A stretch of DNA of 64,000 nt from Ilumatobacteraceae bacterium (GTDB lineage Bacteria > Actinomycetota > Acidimicrobiia > Acidimicrobiales > Iamiaceae): positions 17,970 through 81,969 of the forward strand of contig JAOBWH010000123.1 in the NCBI GenBank assembly GCA_025463265.1, written 5' to 3'. This document shows positions 17,722 through 29,687 of this stretch, piece after piece; positions within the stretch are counted from its first letter, which is position 1, and each line of letters opens with the position of its first letter. A model generated the notes under the pieces. It did no database searches and had not been told where the DNA came from. It saw only the letters and a list, made by a program, of their open reading frames with translations. Made by a program: the position numbers and the translations under genes.

Positions 17722-17727
17722 GATACT
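17722..17727 (+). promoter_or_regulatory. -10-like box GATACT
   Basis: GATACT sits 9 nt before the ATG at 17737, with no Shine-Dalgarno sequence. It may be a separate weak promoter, or the gene may be read through from the ligase. Confidence 0.4.
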
Positions 17728-17736
17728 GGGGTTTCC

Positions 17737-18156
17737 ATGGAGCAGCGAGTGTCCCTGATCACCCTCGGCGTGGCGGATGCCGCCCGGGCCAATGCCTTCT
17801 ACGAGGCGCTCGGCTGGAAGGGCCAGACGCCCGATGACGACGTGTGGTTCTTCCAGGTCGGTGGCATGGTCATCGGCCTGTGGAGCCGGGAGAAGCTGGC
17901 GGCCGACAGCGTGGTCGACGACCGAGGGGGCTGGGGCGGAGTGACGCTCGCGTACAACACCCGGTCACCGGAGGAGGTCGACGCGGTGCTGGCCGAGGCG
18001 GAGGCGGCGGGCGCCACCATCGGCCGGTCGGGCGCCCCCACGGACTGGGGCGGGTACTCCGGCATGTTCCTGGACCCGGACGGCCACGCCTGGGAGGTCG
18101 CTCACAATCCCGGCTGGACCATCACGGGCGACGGCGCCACCCTCCTCCAGGGCTGA
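17737..18156 (+). CDS. VOC (glyoxalase/bleomycin-resistance) family protein
   Basis: A 139-residue single-chain vicinal oxygen chelate protein made of two beta-alpha-beta-beta-beta modules. The first begins SLITLGVADAARANAFYEALGW and the second has SGMFLDPDGHAWEVAHNPGW, the standard end of this family. Substrate and metal ligands are not clear: the glutamate in WEVAHNP is present, whereas the usual N-terminal histidine is replaced within LITLGV. It probably acts in the cytoplasm. It is close behind the acyl-CoA ligase and converges on a quinone oxidoreductase gene. Confidence 0.9.
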   Translation: MEQRVSLITLGVADAARANAFYEALGWKGQTPDDDVWFFQVGGMVIGLWSREKLAADSVVDDRGGWGGVTLAYNTRSPEEVDAVLAEAEAAGATIGRSGAPTDWGGYSGMFLDPDGHAWEVAHNPGWTITGDGATLLQG

Positions 18157-18232
18157 CCGCACCCGCCCGGCGCGCCGACGGCGTCGACTCGACGGGGAAT
18201 CGCCGGGCAAGGCCGACGGGTGCGCAGGTCAG
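18153..18232. terminator. possible bidirectional terminator-like long hairpin
   Basis: CTGACC-GCACCCG (18153-18165) can pair with CGGGTGC-gca-GGTCAG (18217-18232) across about 50 nt, with a 3-nt bulge. The arms contain the stop codons of the two convergent genes. The loop is long, so this is tentative. Confidence 0.3.
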
Positions 18233-19200
18233 GGCACCAGCACCGTCTTGCCGGTGAGGCGGCGGTCGAGCAGGTCCCGCAGGACCGCGCCCGCCTCGAT
18301 GAGGGGCCGTTCGGCCGGCGGGGTGGGGTGCAGCTCACCGAGGCGGACCGCGTCGAGGACCTCGTCGAGCACCACGGCCTGACCGGCCGGGTGCTGCATG
18401 GCCCAGGCCCCCCAGTCGACGCCGACCACGGTCCGGTTCTTGAGCAGGACCTGGTTGGCCGGGAGCGTGGCGATCGAGCCGGCGGCGAAGCCGATCACCA
18501 CGAGTCGACCGAACACGCCCAGCGCCCGCAGCGCCGGGTCGGTGTGGGGGCCGCCGACCGGATCGACGACCACGTCGACCCCGCCCTCGGAGAGCTCCCG
18601 GGCCCGGACCTTCAGATCCTCGGTCTCGTAGGCGATCGTGTCGGTCGCGCCCATGGCCCGGGCCGCCTCGAGCTTCTCGGCGGTGGAGGCTGCGGCGATG
18701 ACCCGGGCGCCCATCGAGCGGGCGACGTCGATGGCGGCCAGGCCCACCCCGCCCCCGGCACCCAGGACCAGCACGGTCTCGTCGGGTCGGACCGTGGTCC
18801 GCCGCTGCAGGGCGAACCAGGCCGTGCAGTAGGACTGGACCAGCGCCGCCGCCGTGGTGAGCGCCAGCGAGTCGGGGGTCCGGGTGACGCCCAGCGCAGG
18901 AAGCACCGCATGGGACGTGAACGCGCCGAGGCCGAGCGACGACAGGACGCGGTCGCCGACCTGGAGCAGCTCCACGCCCGGCCCCACCGCCGTGACGATG
19001 CCGGCCAGCTCGCTCCCCGGCGTGAAGGGCGGCGGCACCTTGATCTGGTAGGTCCCGGCCACGAACAGGGCGTCGACGAAGTTCACCCCCGCCGCCGCCA
19101 CCTTCACCGCCACCTGGCCCTCGCCGGGAACGGGATCGGGTTCGTCGACGACCACCAGATCCTCGGGTGGGCCCCACCCGGTGCACACGATCCGCTGCAT
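18229..19200 (-). CDS. NADPH:quinone oxidoreductase-type zinc-independent MDR dehydrogenase
   Basis: A 323-residue medium-chain dehydrogenase/reductase of the quinone oxidoreductase (zeta-crystallin) group. It has the GroES-like domain (VAAAGVNFVDALFVAGTYQ, TPGSELAGIVTAVGPGV) and a Rossmann domain with the nucleotide motif VLVLGAGGGVGLAAID. The structural and catalytic zinc cysteines are absent, as expected for the QOR branch. It would reduce quinones or enoyl/alkenal substrates with NADPH. The start ATG lies 4 nt after a TAGGGT box on the same strand, a slightly short leaderless spacing. The downstream end converges on the VOC gene. Confidence 0.92.
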   Translation of the reverse strand: MQRIVCTGWGPPEDLVVVDEPDPVPGEGQVAVKVAAAGVNFVDALFVAGTYQIKVPPPFTPGSELAGIVTAVGPGVELLQVGDRVLSSLGLGAFTSHAVLPALGVTRTPDSLALTTAAALVQSYCTAWFALQRRTTVRPDETVLVLGAGGGVGLAAIDVARSMGARVIAAASTAEKLEAARAMGATDTIAYETEDLKVRARELSEGGVDVVVDPVGGPHTDPALRALGVFGRLVVIGFAAGSIATLPANQVLLKNRTVVGVDWGAWAMQHPAGQAVVLDEVLDAVRLGELHPTPPAERPLIEAGAVLRDLLDRRLTGKTVLVP

Positions 19201-19204
19201 GCGC

Positions 19205-19210
19205 GCACCC
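19205..19210 (-). promoter_or_regulatory. -10 box TAGGGT (minus strand)
   Basis: TAGGGT reads toward the oxidoreductase start with only 4 nt between, which is shorter than the 6-9 nt seen elsewhere. Confidence 0.4.
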
Positions 19211-19220
19211 TAGGGCGCGG

Positions 19221-19739
19221 TCAGTCCCCGGTGGTCGAGGTGGTCGAGGTGGAAGACGCCGCCGCCCGGGCATCGGCGTTCAGGTCGACGTCGAGCTGGC
19301 CGTCGATCACCTTGACCTGGAACTGCGGAAGCCCCTTGCCGTCGGCGGGGGCGGTGAGCTCGGGGTCGCACTTGGCGCGGAACAGCTCCTCGTCGGCCTG
19401 CCACTCCCAGGTGCAGTCGCGGGCCTTGTCGATGGGCGCTGCGAGGAACGCATGCCAGCCCTTCGCGGGGTTGGTCCCGGTGTGCTGGAGGATCATGTCG
19501 CGGTCCTTGCGGCCGGACACATCGGCATAGATGATCGGACCGGACCTGGCGATCAGCTCGGCCTTGTCCTGGGCGCTTCCGGCCTGGAACGTCTGGTCGC
19601 CGATGTTGAGGTCGCTGCTGTTGCGGCCGCCCAGGGCGAGCGTCACCAGGCCCAGCGCCAGGCCGAGGACGACCACGCCGACCAGGGCGACCGTGGCCGC
19701 CCGTCCGACGTGGTTGCGGGATTGGTCGACGGGGCTCAC
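19221..19739 (-). CDS. membrane-anchored hypothetical protein
   Basis: A 172-residue protein with one N-terminal transmembrane segment (ATVALVGVVVLGLALGLVTLAL) and an extracytoplasmic domain. That domain contains GPIIYADVSGRKDRDMILQHTG and a late C..W..(20)..C pair. It ends in a Ser/Thr-rich tail. The order of short strands vaguely resembles Rieske-like folds, but no His/Cys metal set is present and I do not assign a family. The GTG start follows an AGGG that would sit in the loop of a 7-bp hairpin (19739-19756). It is divergent from sucC and sits where other actinobacteria often carry unrelated small genes between pcrA and sucC. Confidence 0.75.
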   Translation of the reverse strand: MSPVDQSRNHVGRAATVALVGVVVLGLALGLVTLALGGRNSSDLNIGDQTFQAGSAQDKAELIARSGPIIYADVSGRKDRDMILQHTGTNPAKGWHAFLAAPIDKARDCTWEWQADEELFRAKCDPELTAPADGKGLPQFQVKVIDGQLDVDLNADARAAASSTSTTSTTGD

Positions 19740-19756
19740 GCAGCGCCCTCGCTGCG
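19739..19756 (-). promoter_or_regulatory. hairpin presenting the ribosome binding site
   Basis: On the minus strand CGCAGCG-AGGG-CGCTGCG forms a 7-bp stem. The loop is the presumed Shine-Dalgarno sequence and the 3' arm runs into the GTG start of the membrane protein. It could modulate translation, or it could be coincidental. Confidence 0.3.
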
Positions 19757-19791
19757 CAGGCTCGGATGAGAACAGGTTCCAGGCACCTGCC

Positions 19792-19797
19792 TAGTAT
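19792..19797 (+). promoter_or_regulatory. -10 box TAGTAT of sucCD
   Basis: TAGTAT precedes a leader of about 32 nt ending in AGGAG (19826-19830), 5 nt before the sucC GTG. Confidence 0.6.
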
Positions 19798-19835
19798 CGC
19801 CCGGTCACGCGCTGAACCTCATCTCAGGAGTCCGA

Positions 19836-20975
19836 GTGGACCTTCTCGAATACCAAGGCAAGCAGTTCTTCGCCACCTACGACATCCCGGTGTCCGAAGG
19901 CGAAGCGGTCACCACGGTGGAGGATGCGGTGGCTGCGGCCGATCGCATCGGCTACCCGGTGGTGGTCAAGGCCCAGGTCCACGTCGGTGGGCGGGGCAAG
20001 GCGGGTGGCGTGAAGCTCGCCGCCAACACCGCCGAAGCCCGTGAGCACGCCGAGTTCATCCTCGGCCTCGACATCAAGGGCCACATCGTCAAGACGGTGT
20101 GGATCGAGTCGGCCTCGGACATCGCCGAGGAGTACTACGCCAGCTTCACGCTGGACCGTGCCGCCAAGAAGCACCTCGGCATGTTGTCCGCCGAAGGTGG
20201 CGTGGAGATCGAGTCGGTCGCCGAGACCAACCCCGACGCCATCGCCAAGATCTGGATCGACCCGGTCGACGGCCTCTCCGAGGAGACCGCCCGGTCGTGG
20301 GTCGAGGCCGCGAACCTCAACCCGGCCGCCAACGACGGCGCCGTCGACATCCTCCTCAAGCTCTACCGGGCCTACACCGAGGGCGACTGCGACCTCTGCG
20401 AGATCAACCCGCTGATCCTCAAGCCCACGGGCGAGGTGCACGCGCTGGACGCCAAGGTCACCTTCGACGGCAACGCCGAGTTCCGCCACGAGGGCTGGGA
20501 CGTCATCGACGCCACCCAGATCCGCGACGAGCGCGAGCAGGCCGCCCACGACAAGGGCCTCCAGTACGTGGGCCTCGACGGTTCCGTCGGCGTGATCGCC
20601 AACGGCGCCGGGCTGGCCATGTCCACGGTCGACATCGTCAACCAGGTCGGCGGCTCGCCGGCCAACTTCCTCGACATCGGCGGCGGCGCCAACGCCGAGG
20701 TCATGGCCGGTGCTCTCGAGGTCATCAACAACGACCCGAACGTGAAGTCGATCTTCATCAACATCTTCGGCGGCATCACCAAGGGCGACGAGGTGGCCAA
20801 CGGCATCGTCACCGCCCTGGGCCGCGTCCAGATCGACGCTCCGATCGTGATCCGCATCGACGGCACGAACGCCGAGCAGGGGCGGGCCATCTTGGCCGAG
20901 CACGCCTCCGACAAGCTCCAGTCCAAGTCCACGATGATCGAGGCGGCCAAGACCGCTGTCGAGCTGGCGAAGTAG
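19836..20975 (+). CDS. sucC: succinyl-CoA synthetase (ADP/GDP-forming) beta subunit
   Basis: The beta subunit of succinate-CoA ligase, which makes ATP or GTP from succinyl-CoA in the TCA cycle. The 379 residues include the ATP-grasp domain starting MDLLEYQGKQFFATYDIPVSEG and VVVKAQVHVGGRGKAGGVK, then the CoA-ligase domain with FLDIGGGANAEVMAGALEVI and FINIFGGITKGDEVANGIV. All blocks are intact and the length is normal. The GTG start follows AGGAG. sucD begins 10 nt after the stop, with its own AGGAAC. Confidence 0.98.
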   Translation: MDLLEYQGKQFFATYDIPVSEGEAVTTVEDAVAAADRIGYPVVVKAQVHVGGRGKAGGVKLAANTAEAREHAEFILGLDIKGHIVKTVWIESASDIAEEYYASFTLDRAAKKHLGMLSAEGGVEIESVAETNPDAIAKIWIDPVDGLSEETARSWVEAANLNPAANDGAVDILLKLYRAYTEGDCDLCEINPLILKPTGEVHALDAKVTFDGNAEFRHEGWDVIDATQIRDEREQAAHDKGLQYVGLDGSVGVIANGAGLAMSTVDIVNQVGGSPANFLDIGGGANAEVMAGALEVINNDPNVKSIFINIFGGITKGDEVANGIVTALGRVQIDAPIVIRIDGTNAEQGRAILAEHASDKLQSKSTMIEAAKTAVELAK

Positions 20976-20985
20976 AGGAACCCCC

Positions 20986-21876
20986 ATGGCCATTTTCGTC
21001 GACGAGAACACCAAGGTCCTCTACCAGGGACTCACCGGATCGCAGGGCAAGTTCTACGGCCTGCGCAACCGCGACTACGGCACCCAGGTGGTGGCCGGCG
21101 TCAACCCCAAGAAGGCCGGCACCGACGTGGACGGCATCCCCGTCTACGCCACGGTGGCCGAGGCCAAGGAGGCCACCGGCGCCACCGTGTCGTGCGTCTT
21201 CATCCCGGCACCAGGCGTGCAGTCGGCCGTGCTCGAGGCGGCCGAGGCCGGCATGGAGCTGGTGGTCGTCATCACCGAGGGCGTCCCCGCCCAGGACGAG
21301 GCCTACTTCTTCAACAAGGTGAAGCGCGACTTCCCGAACACCCGGATCCTCGGGCCGAACTGCCCGGGCATCATCAGCCCCGGGAAGGCCAACATCGGCA
21401 TCACCGCCGGCGAGATCGCCAAGCCGGGCGGCCCGGTCGGCATCGTGAGCCGCTCCGGCACCCTCACCTACCAGGCGCTCTACGAGCTCAAGCTCCAAGA
21501 CATCGGCGTCACCACCTGCGTGGGCATCGGCGGCGACCCGGTCCCCGGCACGTCGTTCATCGACTGCCTGGAGGCCTTCGAGGCCGATCCGGAGACCAAG
21601 GCCGTGATGCTGATCGGCGAGATCGGCGGCTCCGCCGAGGAAGAGGCGGCGGAGTTCATCAAGAACAAGATGACCAAGCCCGTCTCCGCCTACATCGCGG
21701 GCGTCACCGCCCCTCCCGGCAAGAAGATGGGCCACGCCGGCGCCATCGTCTCCGGCGGCAAGGGCACGGCGGCCGCCAAGATGGAGGCCCTCACCGACGC
21801 CGGGGTCAAGGTGGGCAACAACCCCACCGAAGCCGGCGAGCTGATGGTCGAGATCGTCCGGGGCCTCGGTCTCTGA
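20986..21876 (+). CDS. sucD: succinyl-CoA synthetase alpha subunit
   Basis: The alpha subunit binds CoA and carries the phosphohistidine intermediate. The 296 residues include the N-terminal CoA-binding Rossmann domain (LYQGLTGSQGKFYGLRNRDYGTQVVAGVNPKK) and the phosphorylated histidine near residue 250 in KKMGHAGAIVSGGKGTA. It is co-transcribed with sucC. A strong hairpin terminator lies 43 nt downstream. Confidence 0.98.
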   Translation: MAIFVDENTKVLYQGLTGSQGKFYGLRNRDYGTQVVAGVNPKKAGTDVDGIPVYATVAEAKEATGATVSCVFIPAPGVQSAVLEAAEAGMELVVVITEGVPAQDEAYFFNKVKRDFPNTRILGPNCPGIISPGKANIGITAGEIAKPGGPVGIVSRSGTLTYQALYELKLQDIGVTTCVGIGGDPVPGTSFIDCLEAFEADPETKAVMLIGEIGGSAEEEAAEFIKNKMTKPVSAYIAGVTAPPGKKMGHAGAIVSGGKGTAAAKMEALTDAGVKVGNNPTEAGELMVEIVRGLGL

Positions 21877-21919
21877 CCCGTCTCGTCGCAGCGCCGGGTC
21901 TCGGCGCTCCACGGATCGA

Positions 21920-21949
21920 ACGGTGCCCGCCCCTCGAGGCGGGCACCGT
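21920..21949. terminator. 12-bp hairpin terminator, probably bidirectional
   Basis: ACGGTGCCCGCC and GGCGGGCACCGT flank CCTCGA between sucD and a convergent membrane protein gene. The symmetric stem could serve both genes. Confidence 0.8.
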
Positions 21950-21967
21950 CGCGTCCACCCACGGGTT

Positions 21968-22411
21968 CTAGAACGGGGTGGGCGGGGCTCCGCGGCCCGA
22001 GCCGACGGGCGGGGCCTCGTCGGTCTCGTCCCTGCCCAGGAACGCCCCGACGGCCATCGCCGCGGCGAGCAGGAGGGCGGCGTAGGCGCCGAAGCCGAGG
22101 TAGTCGGTGTCCAGCGCCAGCTTGATCAGCAGCAGGCCGAAGACCGCGGCGGTCGCACCGAGGGTCACCTCGCCGATGCGACGGGGAAGCGTCGGCAGCG
22201 AGGTGTCCGTGAAGCGCCGCACTCCTGTGACCACCAGGATCGCCGCGGTGAGCAGGGCCGCCGCCGTGCCCCACCATCCGCCGGGTGCGTCGACGGCGCT
22301 CGCCGAGAACGAGAACACCTGGTGCCAGGGCAAGAAGAGCAAGGCGATGATCAGGCCGACGCCGGAGCCGGCGAGGACCTTGTCGCCTGCGGTCACCCTG
22401 CTCATGTCCAT
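21968..22411 (-). CDS. small four-helix membrane protein of unknown function
   Basis: A 147-residue integral membrane protein with four predicted transmembrane segments (around 13-30, 45-62, 84-102 and 108-126), an extracytoplasmic loop after FLPWHQVFSFSASAV and an acidic, Gly/Pro-rich C-terminal tail. No enzymatic motif is visible. The ORF track extends it to 22954 through the purN gene. The true start is ATG 22411, which follows TACCTT by 6 nt. In mycobacteria, membrane protein genes also sit between sucD and purN, but I cannot show homology from sequence alone. Confidence 0.8.
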   Translation of the reverse strand: MDMSRVTAGDKVLAGSGVGLIIALLFLPWHQVFSFSASAVDAPGGWWGTAAALLTAAILVVTGVRRFTDTSLPTLPRRIGEVTLGATAAVFGLLLIKLALDTDYLGFGAYAALLLAAAMAVGAFLGRDETDEAPPVGSGRGAPPTPF

Positions 22412-22417
22412 CGGGGC

Positions 22418-22423
22418 AAGGTA
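22418..22423 (-). promoter_or_regulatory. -10 box TACCTT (minus strand), leaderless
   Basis: TACCTT ends 6 nt before the ATG of the small membrane protein. It is divergent from the purN promoter 32 bp away. Confidence 0.55.
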
Positions 22424-22454
22424 CCGCCCGGATCGAGGGCCTCCGGCCGGCTGG

Positions 22455-22460
22455 TAGCGT
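22455..22460 (+). promoter_or_regulatory. -10 box TAGCGT of purN-purH, leaderless
   Basis: TAGCGT ends 8 nt before the purN GTG at 22469. No Shine-Dalgarno sequence intervenes. Confidence 0.6.
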
Positions 22461-22468
22461 CCCGGCAC

Positions 22469-23065
22469 GTGCGAGTGGGCGTGTTGGTGTCGGGAACGGG
22501 GTCCATCCTCGACGCGATGATCGAGGCGGGTGTCCCGGTCGCCCTGGTGGTGGCCGACCGGCCGTGCGCCGGGCTCGGGATCGCAGCGCGGGCCGGCATC
22601 GCCACCGAACTGGTCGAACGAGACCGCTTCGACGGTGCGTTCGACCGCGACGCCTACTCCTCCCAGCTGGCCCAGACCCTGGTGGCCCACGGCATCGACC
22701 TCGTGGCGATGGCCGGGTTCGGCACCGTCCTCACCCAGCCGATGCAGGCTGCGTACGCCGGCCGCCTGCTGAACACCCACCCGGCGCTGCTGCCGTCGTT
22801 CAAGGGCTGGCACGCCGTGCGCGACGCGCTCGCCTTTGGCGTCAAGGTCACCGGCTGCACGGTGCACATCGCCGGCCTCGACGTCGACACCGGCCGGATC
22901 CTCGCCCAGGAGGCGGTCCCGGTCCTCGACGACGACACCGAGTCCTCGCTCCACGAGCGGATCAAGGCGGTGGAACGAGCGCTGTACCCGGCGACGCTGC
23001 TCCGTCTCATCTCGACGATCGAATCCGAATCCGAATCCGAATCCGAAGGGGTCCGCCTGCCATGA
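22469..23065 (+). CDS. purN: phosphoribosylglycinamide formyltransferase
   Basis: GAR transformylase (PurN, 10-formyl-THF dependent) carries out the third step of purine synthesis. It has 198 residues and starts MRVGVLVSGTGSILDAMIEA, with the substrate and folate motifs NTHPALLPSFKGWHAV and a conserved Asp in DVDTGRILAQEAVPV. The GTG start is fixed by the leaderless promoter; the ORF track runs 182 codons too far upstream. The C-terminus is odd: a hexanucleotide repeat encodes alternating Glu and Ser before the stop. The purN TGA overlaps the purH ATG. Confidence 0.95.
   Translation: MRVGVLVSGTGSILDAMIEAGVPVALVVADRPCAGLGIAARAGIATELVERDRFDGAFDRDAYSSQLAQTLVAHGIDLVAMAGFGTVLTQPMQAAYAGRLLNTHPALLPSFKGWHAVRDALAFGVKVTGCTVHIAGLDVDTGRILAQEAVPVLDDDTESSLHERIKAVERALYPATLLRLISTIESESESESEGVRLP
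23021..23047 (+). repeat. GAATCC hexanucleotide tandem repeat (4.5 copies)
   Basis: Four and a half perfect GAATCC units encode ESESESESE at the end of PurN. They lie 15 nt before the overlapping purH start. The unit length preserves frame, so copy change would alter only the acidic tail. Confidence 0.9.
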
Positions 23066-24612
23066 GGGCGCTGCTGTCCGTGTACGACAAGACCGGGATC
23101 GTGGAGCTGGCCACGGGCCTGCACGAGCTCGGCTGGGACCTGGTGTCGAGCGGTGGGACTGCCCGATCGATCCGCGAGGCCGGGATCCCGGTGGCCGACA
23201 CCGCCGAGGTGACCGGCTTCCCCGCGATCCTCGGCCACCGGGTGGTCACCCTCCACCCGAAGATCCACGGCGGCATCCTCGCCGACCGGTCGAACGCCCA
23301 TCACGTCACGGAGATGGCCGACTACGGCATCGAGCCGTTCGACCTCGTGGTCGGCAACCTGTACCCGTTCGGATCGGATCCCTCGGCGTTCGCCCACGGC
23401 GGCGGAACTGCGGAGGACGTGATCGACGTCGGCGGCCCGGCCATGGTGCGCGCGGCGGCCAAGAACCACGCGCACGTCGGGGTGCTGACCGATCCGTCGG
23501 AGTACCCCTCGATCCTCGAGGAGCTGCGCTCGTCGTCCTCCGGCACCCTCTCGGATGAGACCCGGCGCCGCCTGGCGCGAGCGGCGTTCGCCCACACCGC
23601 CGCCTACGACGCCGCCGTCGTCGCCTGGTTCGACGAGGCCGACGACCCGGTGCTCCCGCCCACCCTGCACGTCGCCGCCACCCGCGAGGACCGGACGCTG
23701 CGCTACGGCGAGAACCCGCACCAGCGGGCCGCGCTCTACCGCACCGAGGGTGCCGATCCGTGGTGGGCGACGGCGACCCAGTACGGCGGCATCGCCCTCA
23801 GCTACCTCAACCTGTACGACGCCGACGCCGCCTGGCTGCTCGCCCACGACCTCGGTGCTGCGGCCGGTGACCGGCCGGCCGTGGCCATCATCAAGCACGC
23901 CAACCCCTGTGGTGCGGCGGTGGCCGACACCCTCGCCGAGGCCTACCAGCGGGCGTTCGACTGCGATGCCCGCTCGGCCTTCGGCGGCATCGTGGCCCTC
24001 AACCGGGTCGTCGACGACGAGACCGTGGTCGAGATGGTGGCCGCGGCTCAAGCCGATCTCGTCATCGCCCCCGGCTACGCCCCCGGGGTCGTCGAGGCCC
24101 TCCAGGGCAAGCGCAAGAACACCCGGTTGATCGAGGCCGTGGCCCCGGTGCCGGCAGGCCGTCACCTGCGACCGATCAGCGGGGGCTGGCTCGTCCAGGA
24201 GCCGCACCGGCTCGTGGCCCGGCCTGCTGACTGGCAGGTCGTCACCGAGCGGGTGCCGACGGCCGCCGAGCTGGCCGACGCGGCCCTCGCCTTCCGGATC
24301 TGCGCTGCGGTCACCTCGAACTCCGTCGTCCTGGTGAAGGACGGGGTGGCCTGGGGCATCGGCGCCGGGCAGCAGAACCGGGTCGAAGCCGGCCAGATCG
24401 CCGCGCAGAAAGCCGATGGGCGTGCCGCCGGGGGTGCGTGCGCCAGCGACGCCTTCTATCCGTTCCCCGACGGGATCGAAGCGGCGGCATCGGCCGGTGT
24501 CGCCGTGATCGTGCAGCCGGGCGGATCGGTGAAGGATGCGGCCAACATCGCTCGGGCGGACGAGCTCGGCGTGGCGATGGTGTTCACCGGCGAGCGCCAG
24601 TTCAAGCACTGA
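23062..24612 (+). CDS. purH: bifunctional AICAR transformylase / IMP cyclohydrolase
   Basis: The last two steps of IMP synthesis. The 516 residues comprise an MGS-like cyclohydrolase domain (ALLSVYDKTGIVELATGL, GGTARSIREAG, HPKIHGGILADR) and the AICAR formyltransferase domain (RYGENPHQRAALY, IIKHANPCGAAVA, GAGQQNRVEAG). The ATG overlaps the purN stop (ATGA), so the pair is translationally coupled. The ORF track start at 22564 lies inside purN and is a frame extension. Confidence 0.98.
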   Translation: MRALLSVYDKTGIVELATGLHELGWDLVSSGGTARSIREAGIPVADTAEVTGFPAILGHRVVTLHPKIHGGILADRSNAHHVTEMADYGIEPFDLVVGNLYPFGSDPSAFAHGGGTAEDVIDVGGPAMVRAAAKNHAHVGVLTDPSEYPSILEELRSSSSGTLSDETRRRLARAAFAHTAAYDAAVVAWFDEADDPVLPPTLHVAATREDRTLRYGENPHQRAALYRTEGADPWWATATQYGGIALSYLNLYDADAAWLLAHDLGAAAGDRPAVAIIKHANPCGAAVADTLAEAYQRAFDCDARSAFGGIVALNRVVDDETVVEMVAAAQADLVIAPGYAPGVVEALQGKRKNTRLIEAVAPVPAGRHLRPISGGWLVQEPHRLVARPADWQVVTERVPTAAELADAALAFRICAAVTSNSVVLVKDGVAWGIGAGQQNRVEAGQIAAQKADGRAAGGACASDAFYPFPDGIEAAASAGVAVIVQPGGSVKDAANIARADELGVAMVFTGERQFKH

Positions 24613-24623
24613 CCGCGGTGGCC

Positions 24624-24629
24624 TAGCCT
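24624..24629 (+). promoter_or_regulatory. -10 box TAGCCT of metF
   Basis: TAGCCT ends 9 nt before the metF ATG. Only a short GGAG lies between, so the leader is absent or minimal. Confidence 0.55.
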
Positions 24630-24638
24630 CGGAGCACC

Positions 24639-25496
24639 ATGACCCGGATCTCCGACCTCCTCGCCAAGGGCCCGACCTGGTCGTTCGAGTTCTTCCCGCC
24701 GAAGACCCCGGCGGGCATGGCCTCGTTCGATCTGGCGGTCAACGAACTGTCCGCGCTCGAGCCCGCCTACGTCTCGATCACCTACGGCGCCGGGGGCTCG
24801 GCCCGCGACACCACCTACGACCTGGTGGTCCGGGTCAACGAGGAGCAGGCCTTCCCGGCCATGCCGCACCTGACCTGCGTCGGCCACACCCGCGCCGAGC
24901 TGATCGACCTGCTGGAGGCCTACCGCGACCACGGCGTCGAGAACGTGCTGGCGCTGGCCGGAGATCCGCCGAAGGACGGGTCGGAGCCGGGTGGCGATTT
25001 CGTCTACGCCACCGAGCTGGTCGCCCTCGCCCGCGAGGTCGGCGACTTCTCGGTGGGCGTCGCCGCCTTCCCCGAGGTCCATCCTCGATCCTCGGACCGG
25101 GCCACCGACCGGGAGTTCCTGGCCGCCAAGCTCATGGCCGCCGATTTCGGCATGACCCAGTTCTTCTGGGAGGCCGACCACTACCGGGTCATGGTCGACG
25201 AGCTCGCCGCCCTCGGGTGCACGACGCCGGTGCTCCCGGGCGTGATGCCGTTCGTGAGCGTGGCCGGTGCCCGGCGCATGTCGGCCATGAACAACACCCA
25301 GATCCCGACCTGGCTCGACGAGCGCATGGACCAGGTCGACGGCGACGCGGAGGCCACCCGCCAGCTGGGCGTCGAGGTGGCCATCGGCCTCATCGAGCAG
25401 CTGCTCGAGATCGGGGTGCCGGGCATCCACCTGTACGCGATGAACCGGGCCCAGTCGATCGAGGAGATCTACGGCCACCTCGGTCTGCGTCGCTGA
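24639..25496 (+). CDS. metF: 5,10-methylenetetrahydrofolate reductase
   Basis: The FAD-dependent TIM-barrel enzyme that reduces 5,10-methylene-THF to 5-methyl-THF for methionine synthesis. The 285 residues match bacterial MetF. Conserved blocks are FEFFPPKTPAGM (with the catalytic Glu), SITYGAGGSARDTTYDLVV, HLTCVGHTRAEL, ENVLALAGDPPKDG and MTQFFWEADHY. No regulatory domain is present. It is located just after purH, so folate-using steps are adjacent. It converges on icd. Confidence 0.97.
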   Translation: MTRISDLLAKGPTWSFEFFPPKTPAGMASFDLAVNELSALEPAYVSITYGAGGSARDTTYDLVVRVNEEQAFPAMPHLTCVGHTRAELIDLLEAYRDHGVENVLALAGDPPKDGSEPGGDFVYATELVALAREVGDFSVGVAAFPEVHPRSSDRATDREFLAAKLMAADFGMTQFFWEADHYRVMVDELAALGCTTPVLPGVMPFVSVAGARRMSAMNNTQIPTWLDERMDQVDGDAEATRQLGVEVAIGLIEQLLEIGVPGIHLYAMNRAQSIEEIYGHLGLRR

Positions 25497-25527
25497 GCCC
25501 TCCGCGCGCTCGGTGCGCAACGGTCGG

Positions 25528-29615
<4,088 letters not shown>

Positions 29616-29687
29616 CGTGGCGACGCAGCGCGCCGCCGGACCGCGCGTCCGAGGTGACGGGCCTCGTCGATCCCGATCGGTCGGCGG

